From: Thuidium tamariscinum
Taxonomy: Eukaryota > Streptophyta > Bryopsida > Hypnales > Thuidiaceae
Reading direction: 5' to 3'
NCBI GenBank assembly: GCA_947034885.2
Contig: OX344754.2
Location: 14,030,501-14,094,500, forward strand
DNA length: 64,000 bases
Shown: positions 58,129-64,000 of the stretch, in pieces
How the letters are laid out: the number at the start of each line of letters is the position of its first letter
Position numbering within the stretch: position 1 is the stretch's first letter
Program-made: the position numbers and the translations under genes
Notes under the pieces: generated by a model
Told to the model about the DNA's origin: nothing
Databases searched by the model: none
The model's input: the letters and a program-made list of their open reading frames with translations, nothing else

Positions 58129-58856
58129 GGTCATTGCAAGAAACACTTGTACTATTTTGTGTCACACTTTGCATGCTGGTCTGTTTTTTAGCCATAACTT
58201 TTGTGTTTTGACTCCAAATGACTCAAGATTTATAGGGAAGCTACTCATAACTATCATACACCTTCCGTAATTTTTTAGTATTTTTCAAAAAAGTTTTACT
58301 ATCCAAAAATAGCCCTCAATTGAATGTCACACTTTGCAATTTAGGGTTTTTTAGTACTATGGAATTCTTTTTCTTAATGATTTTGAGATGAAAGTTGGAT
58401 GTGATGGTCTTCTAGTAGACTTCTAGCTTTATAAGGAAGGATTTTCCAAAATAGTTAATTTTGTGTGATGTGGAGGTCTACAAAATGAGCTTCTTTCTGC
58501 TTGTATTTTGAAACATATAAAATATGATTTTGGTGGGTTTTTTGGTTATTGACCATCTCCATAAAGTTGTTGCAAATTATCACTTTTTATTTTTTGAAAA
58601 TACTTATTTTTACTATTTTTCCCTCATTTTTGAATCAAAGTACCTATTTTCTTGAGATTTGACACTTTTCAAGTTCTCCTACTTAAAGAATTTTTCTATC
58701 AATTTCCTTCAGTGAAAACCTTCATTTTAGAGGTGTATACATTATTCATATTTTTTTTAATTTAAAATTAGTTTTCTAATTTTATAGTACTCCTAAAAAA
58801 ATCATTAGTACTGTTGCAAAACGCAACCAAATCCATAGGTGTTTCTTGCAATGACC
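58129..58856. mobile_element. MITE-like element with GGTCATTGCAAGAAAC ends
   Basis: Left end GGTCATTGCAAGAAACAC and right end its inverse (GTGTTTCTTGCAATGACC), flanked by direct TAG on both sides (58,126-58,128 and 58,857-58,859). 728 bp. The segment 58,130-58,560 is matched in inverse orientation at about 47,870-48,290. No transposase frame. Confidence 0.7.
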
Positions 58857-59771
58857 TAGTAGTGCTTTTTATTCTATTAGATTTTTTGAAAATTGTTAAA
58901 ATTATAATCTTTAAGACCCACTAATGATTGCATCTTAATCTCTAACTGCCTAATTGACCATATATGGTTGATTTGAAATTTTACGCTCAATTCTATACAA
59001 ACAATTAAATTCCTTCGACTGTTTTAAAATAAAATTTAGACGAATTTAAGGGCTTGCTATTGAAATTTTTCATTTTTCACTAAAAAAAGTACATATTTGT
59101 TTCTTGAGAGATCTTAAAAGGCATATTTGTACCATTAGTATTGACTAAAGATTGTCATTTTACTTGATTTTATGGCTTTATATAGAATTCAACCAATTTT
59201 ACTTGATTTGAGATCTAAGTAATTGTACTTATCCGTCTGCTTTGAAAATGGTCCCAATGAAAAGACTTGAGTGTTTTCATGATTTTTACCATTGAAGGTT
59301 TAAAAATACAAAAGTTGATTTGCAATTATTTTCAATTTTTATTTATAAAAAAATATCATGTCAACAATTGCAATAGTGGACTGTGTAGTGAATGTGATAG
59401 CTTTTTGTGTATTGTGTGAAATGAAGTTTTTTGGAAGTGCATTTTAGTGTGCTAACACTCTTTGTAATTGTTCATATCACCCCCAATCCCAAAAAACTTT
59501 CATATGCAAATTTCTAAAACATTTTGGGAAAAGGCAATATACTAAAATTAAAAAATGTAAATTTCTGTTGTTATAATCTCACAACTTCCATGCAATTTTG
59601 CACTCAAAATTGGAATGCGTAACAATAATAAAAGCTTTTAAAACATTTATGTAGCTAGATTTTGGAAAAAAAAACAATTTTCTTCATTGGAGATAACTAC
59701 AAGCCAATGTAATTGTTTTTTTCAAAGTCAAAATACACTTGGAAAGGCTTGGGCATTTAGGGGTTAAAAGC

Positions 59772-60690
59772 TTAACCCCTAAACGACCAAGGCTTTTTTT
59801 CTGTCAAAAACCTCTCAAAACTGCCATTTCTATTGCATTCATCCAAGAAAACAATTTTCTTTTAAAGAATCTAACTATAGGATCTTGTACTTAATTTGAT
59901 TGAGATCATATGGTAAAAATTTCATGAAGTTTGACTGTATAGATTGGAAGATATGAGCATTCAAAGTTGGAAATACAAGTTTTTTTGAACTGTAGTCTAC
60001 AATTTCAAATGACTTTGACTGGCATTTATAAAACAAATTCACTATAGATCTTGAATTTATAATTTTTTATATTAAAATATTGAGTTGAGAGTCAAGGAAA
60101 AAAATTTCACTAAAAAAACACTTGATTTGCATTCCTTAAAAAATTGTTAAGTAGACATAGATTCAAAATTGAAAGAAAACTAAATGGTTAATAACTCTAA
60201 GATGGGATTGAAATACAATAATTCCAATGGTGAGATTTCTCTAGAAATTAAAAAAAACCTTGTCCAACAATTTTTTTCCTTAAAATTGTGAAAATTGCAT
60301 TCAGAAATAAATCCTATAAGTTATTTTTTCAAGTAATTGTTTAGATTGCCCAAAAAACAAGATTGTCCATAATTTTCTCATTATAAGTCCAAATAGAATG
60401 AATCAAAGCTTCACATATAGGCAAAAATACATTATTTGAGAAAAAAAAATTTAACGAAATTTTGACTTTTTGCAAAAAAAATTCTGCCCGCTGAATAAAA
60501 ATTTGGGCTTTTTGTGGTATAACTTTTGTTCCTAGTCACCAATTGAAATAAAAATTACATTCCCACAAAGCTAATTAGTTTTTCTATCTTGTGAGAAAGT
60601 TTTAAGAGGTATCACCAAAAATTGAAGTCATAGGAACTTGCCCAAAATCCATTTTGTTCCCTAAGGGGACAATGGTTCTTTAGGGGTTAA
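59772..60690. mobile_element. TTAA-bounded element, 0.92 kb
   Basis: Starts TTAACCCCTAAACGACC and ends GGTTCTTTAGGGGTTAA. Opposite-orientation copy of 33,276-34,206. Only 4 bp upstream, another element end (TTTAGGGGTTAA, ending 59,767) abuts, whose left end I could not find. Non-coding. Confidence 0.75.
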
Positions 60691-63600
60691 AATACACCTC
60701 TTTTGAACATTTCTATCAAATTTCTAATAGTGCAAGCTTAAGGAGTTAATTAATTATACTATCGTGGTTGTCACGATTTCCATTTTTTAAACTTTTATAC
60801 TATTTTTAGAATTTTGTAATTTCTATAATTTTTGCAAATATTTTTTTCCTTAAAATTATATATAAATTTTTTTATTATGGAAAAATGGAATTTTAGACAT
60901 TATAACAGAATTTTTAATATTTGGATATTTTTCAAGTTTTTTAATTTACGTAAAATTGAAAATGTCTAATATATCAAAATCTAATGAAATTTGATGAAGC
61001 CTAAGCATAAAATGTCCTCAAAAGGCTAACTAACCATTTTCCTAGGTGCTTCTTTTCCCCTAAAAGACACTTACAATAGTCAATAGCAAAATTTTACTAG
61101 CCTTACAACTCACCTTTTAAGATTATACAATTTTGTTTTGGATGTTTAAAAATTAATAAAATTATGTACTATGAAAGTTTATGCAATGATCAAATATTGA
61201 TGAAGTTATTTAGTTTGTGATGAAAAATTCAACCAAATTTGAGTGGTAGAATTTACAAACAAATAAAAATTTAAAGTGTAACATATATAAGGCTTGGCTA
61301 CTCTATGTTCATGCAAATTCTTTTCATTTCAAAATAATTACAAAAACAAATTAAAGAAATTTTATTTGTTTATTAAAAATATATAATTTATATTTCAAAT
61401 TTATTTAATAAAATATTGATACAGAATTTTGATATATTTTGTTTCAATATAGGCTATTGAAATCGTTTAAGTAGATTTTAATTGTGTACATTTGCACATT
61501 GATAAATTATCAAATTATATAATGAAAAAAATTCAATTATTGCAATATTCCAAGTTTGATTAAAATTCAGTTTTTTTTACAGAAAATTAAAAGAAACTTA
61601 CATGCCATTCACAAAATATTCATGCTTTGTATTAAAGAGTCTTTATATTTTATATTATAGAGGGAATAATCTTAAGATTAAATTGTAGCCCATCAACCAT
61701 CTTCTTTCAAACTTTATTATGATATATCATATGATGTAAAATTTAAACATGAAACATTATTACAAGTCATGATCAAAGTTTGTGAATTTTTGAAAATTTA
61801 TTTTTCACCAACAAAATCCAATTATTAAGAAAGTAGTTTATAATTATTTTAAGATCAAATTTGAGTTTAAAATATATATATAAAAATTATGAATCTTTTA
61901 TTTTTCTATTAGTGTTACAATTTGACTAAATAAAGTTCATATAAAAAAGTATTTAAAAATATTGATATTATTTAGTTATCATTGCTATAAATCAAGAATA
62001 CTCTTAAATCACTTGGATTTAGAATGATACATGTGAAGGTTATTATATAATCAAATCTATAAAGTGTACATTCACCAATAGATTCTTCACCAAATTGAGG
62101 TGTTTATATATCTTTTATTTTACATTCCTAAAGATTTTATTTAGAAAACTAGGGCTCTGCGACTCTCTACGCTACTAGCGATGTACAAAAGAAGGTTTTA
62201 GGGTTTAGAATTTAAGTTAGGAGATTGTAGTGATGTAGAATTTTCACAAAGATTTTTTGAAATTTGGATTGGCTATTTGGAAAAATGAACCAACTCATCT
62301 TACCATTGCTACTAATTCAATTTGTTTGTTGTTCCAAATCATACATCACATTATGGGGAGTTTGAGCAAAAATAGGAATTCTATAATATTTTTACTCTCA
62401 TTTTTCATTAGTCCAATTAGTTTTCTTAAAAAAATCACCTCCATTCTTGATTATTCTTGATTATTCTTGATATTTGTCTTTATGAATTGAAGTAGCTAAA
62501 TTGGTTCAAAACCCACAAGTTGTCATTTACGGATTGAAAAGACATTCAAGGCTTCAAATTTAGTTGTAGTGCTTTAAAATTGCATCGTTTTTGGAGTGGC
62601 TATATTCCATTATTTCTATTGCATTTTCAAACCAACCCAATGGTTGTAAAATAGACCTCATATTTGGCAATACTAAAAATCCAAAGGTCACTTAAAACAT
62701 TGGCTAAGTTAGTTTTGATTTCAAGGTTGTCACTAGAATTTTCACAAAAAAATGTAGAGTATTTACAACTAATAGAAAATATGTAATCGATATCTTTGGC
62801 AAATAAAACAAAAAATCACATTCGTAGTTAGTTGTATTATAAAGATTGAAATTTTTTTAAAGGCTCATCCTTTTAGCGGTTAAAGTTTATAGACTTCGCT
62901 TGACATGAAAGTCTTGGTCAACTATGAATTTATTATGCTAAAGTTTGGAGGTGCATGTTAACCAACAATTGGTGTTGAACCCTATATTTGTCAATACATC
63001 CCCTTCCCCCTCAAAATCCAACTCCATGGTTGCATAATGAACATATATATGCTACTCATTTTATCTATTTTTAAGCCATAAAGTAATTGAATTCAAAAGG
63101 CATCCTATAATTCTCTCAAATTTTTTATCATTCTATTTGAAGTTGCCACTAAAATGACAAAATGATGTCACCAAAAAAATATATAGTCTACTTTACTACA
63201 CTCAGATTATAGTATTAAGGTACAATCTCTATCTATCAATATAGAATCCCCAAAGTGTACTCAAGAAATTGGTTGGACCAAGAGGTTGTCCCTAGAATTT
63301 GTATAAAAATTCTCAAGGTTTTGGAAAAAAACAAGATCTTATAGAAAAAATTTCACATATAAGAAAAATTAAATTCATACATATTTTAGAATTTTGTAAA
63401 AACACCTCATCTATTGAAGTGGTTGATTTTCAACTTTGGAAACATATTTAAAAAATATTTAGAGTTTTTTAGTCTCTCATCTTGATTCTAAAATGCTTTA
63501 AAGGATGTTATGTGTTATTTGGATGATTTTAGAAACAACTCAAGGATTGGAAAAATTGTATTCTCATTGTGCTCTTTTTAGAGATTTGCTTGAACTCATT

Positions 63601-64000
63601 TTCAATGAATGGTGTTGGATATTCTTTTTTAGTAATACTTTTGACTTTCTTATACAAAAAAATGACAAATCCATATATTTTATTAATATCTTATACTCTT
63701 TTCCCTTTATTTGAATTTTGTTCATGGAAATGACCGTCTTGAATTTGTGTCCACCTATCAAAATAAATTCATATTAAAGTGAGTTTTTTCATCCAATTTC
63801 ATATTTTGGTCGATTCATAAATTTGAATATTTAAAATCAGTTTGAACCTTGAGCATATAACCATGAACTTCAATTTTTAAAATTTAGAATGACAAAGTAA
63901 AAAAGATTACACCATAATGTTCCACATTGCAATGTAAGCCTATTAAATAATTTTTAATTTTCTTAGAATATATTGCAATTGATATGAATTAATTCACCTT
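60691..64000. other. AT-rich terminal segment, no gene
   Basis: Extremely AT-rich with only short chance frames. A tiny tandem TTGATTATTC (three units) lies at about 62,446-62,472, and a TTAA-family end-like CCTTTTAGCGGTTAA at about 62,870. No gene or RNA seen. Confidence 0.5.

Overview
The window is nuclear DNA of a land plant. Genes are broken by GT-AG introns, and coding exons are clearly GC-richer than the very AT-rich DNA between them. The genes belong to plant families (a beta-carbonic anhydrase with an organelle-type leader, a DUF1218 four-helix membrane protein, and two PAM2 plus double-RRM proteins of the CID class). The spaces between genes are full of small non-autonomous DNA transposons. 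A non-seed plant is possible, but I cannot fix the lineage from sequence alone.

Layout: 1-3,100 is AT-rich repeat DNA with one TTAA-bounded element. 3,180-4,200 (+) carries a telo-box/TATA-type promoter followed by at least four box C/D snoRNAs, each closed by a terminal stem. Two of them carry guides that I can match from memory to 18S and 25S rRNA. 4,766-6,157 (-) is a three-exon DUF1218 gene (208 aa). 9,257-11,656 (-) is a seven-exon beta-carbonic anhydrase gene (308 aa) with all zinc ligands present.

12,500-39,900 has no gene I can support. It is a mosaic of MITE families, many of which I could delimit by their inverted ends: a CATTAG-ended family (seven copies in the window), a 414-bp TAAGGTAG-ended family, TTAA-bounded elements of 0.7-1.3 kb, a very GC-rich Tourist-like MITE with TTA duplications, a MULE/hAT-like MITE with a target duplication, and several hairpin elements and tandem repeats.

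40,000-54,300 is the most striking part: two copies of a ten-exon PAM2-RRM-RRM gene lie tail to tail as a large inverted duplication (392 aa on +, 372 aa on -). The symmetry axis is at about 47,260. Their 3' halves (about 42,400-44,890 and 49,631-52,100) are almost identical through introns and 3' UTR. Their 5' exons, introns and promoters have diverged strongly. The abrupt inner edge and graded outer edge are what gene conversion between inverted paralogs would leave. Both promoters keep the palindrome TTACTAGTAA.

54,300-64,000 returns to AT-rich DNA with MITEs and a near-perfect foldback of about 575 bp at 55,924-56,497.

The protein genes show no operon-like relationship. They are independent housekeeping-type loci in repeat-rich DNA. 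All exon models are read by eye from splice signals, frame continuity and family knowledge. No alignment or expression data were used, and rRNA guide matches rest on remembered rRNA sequence.
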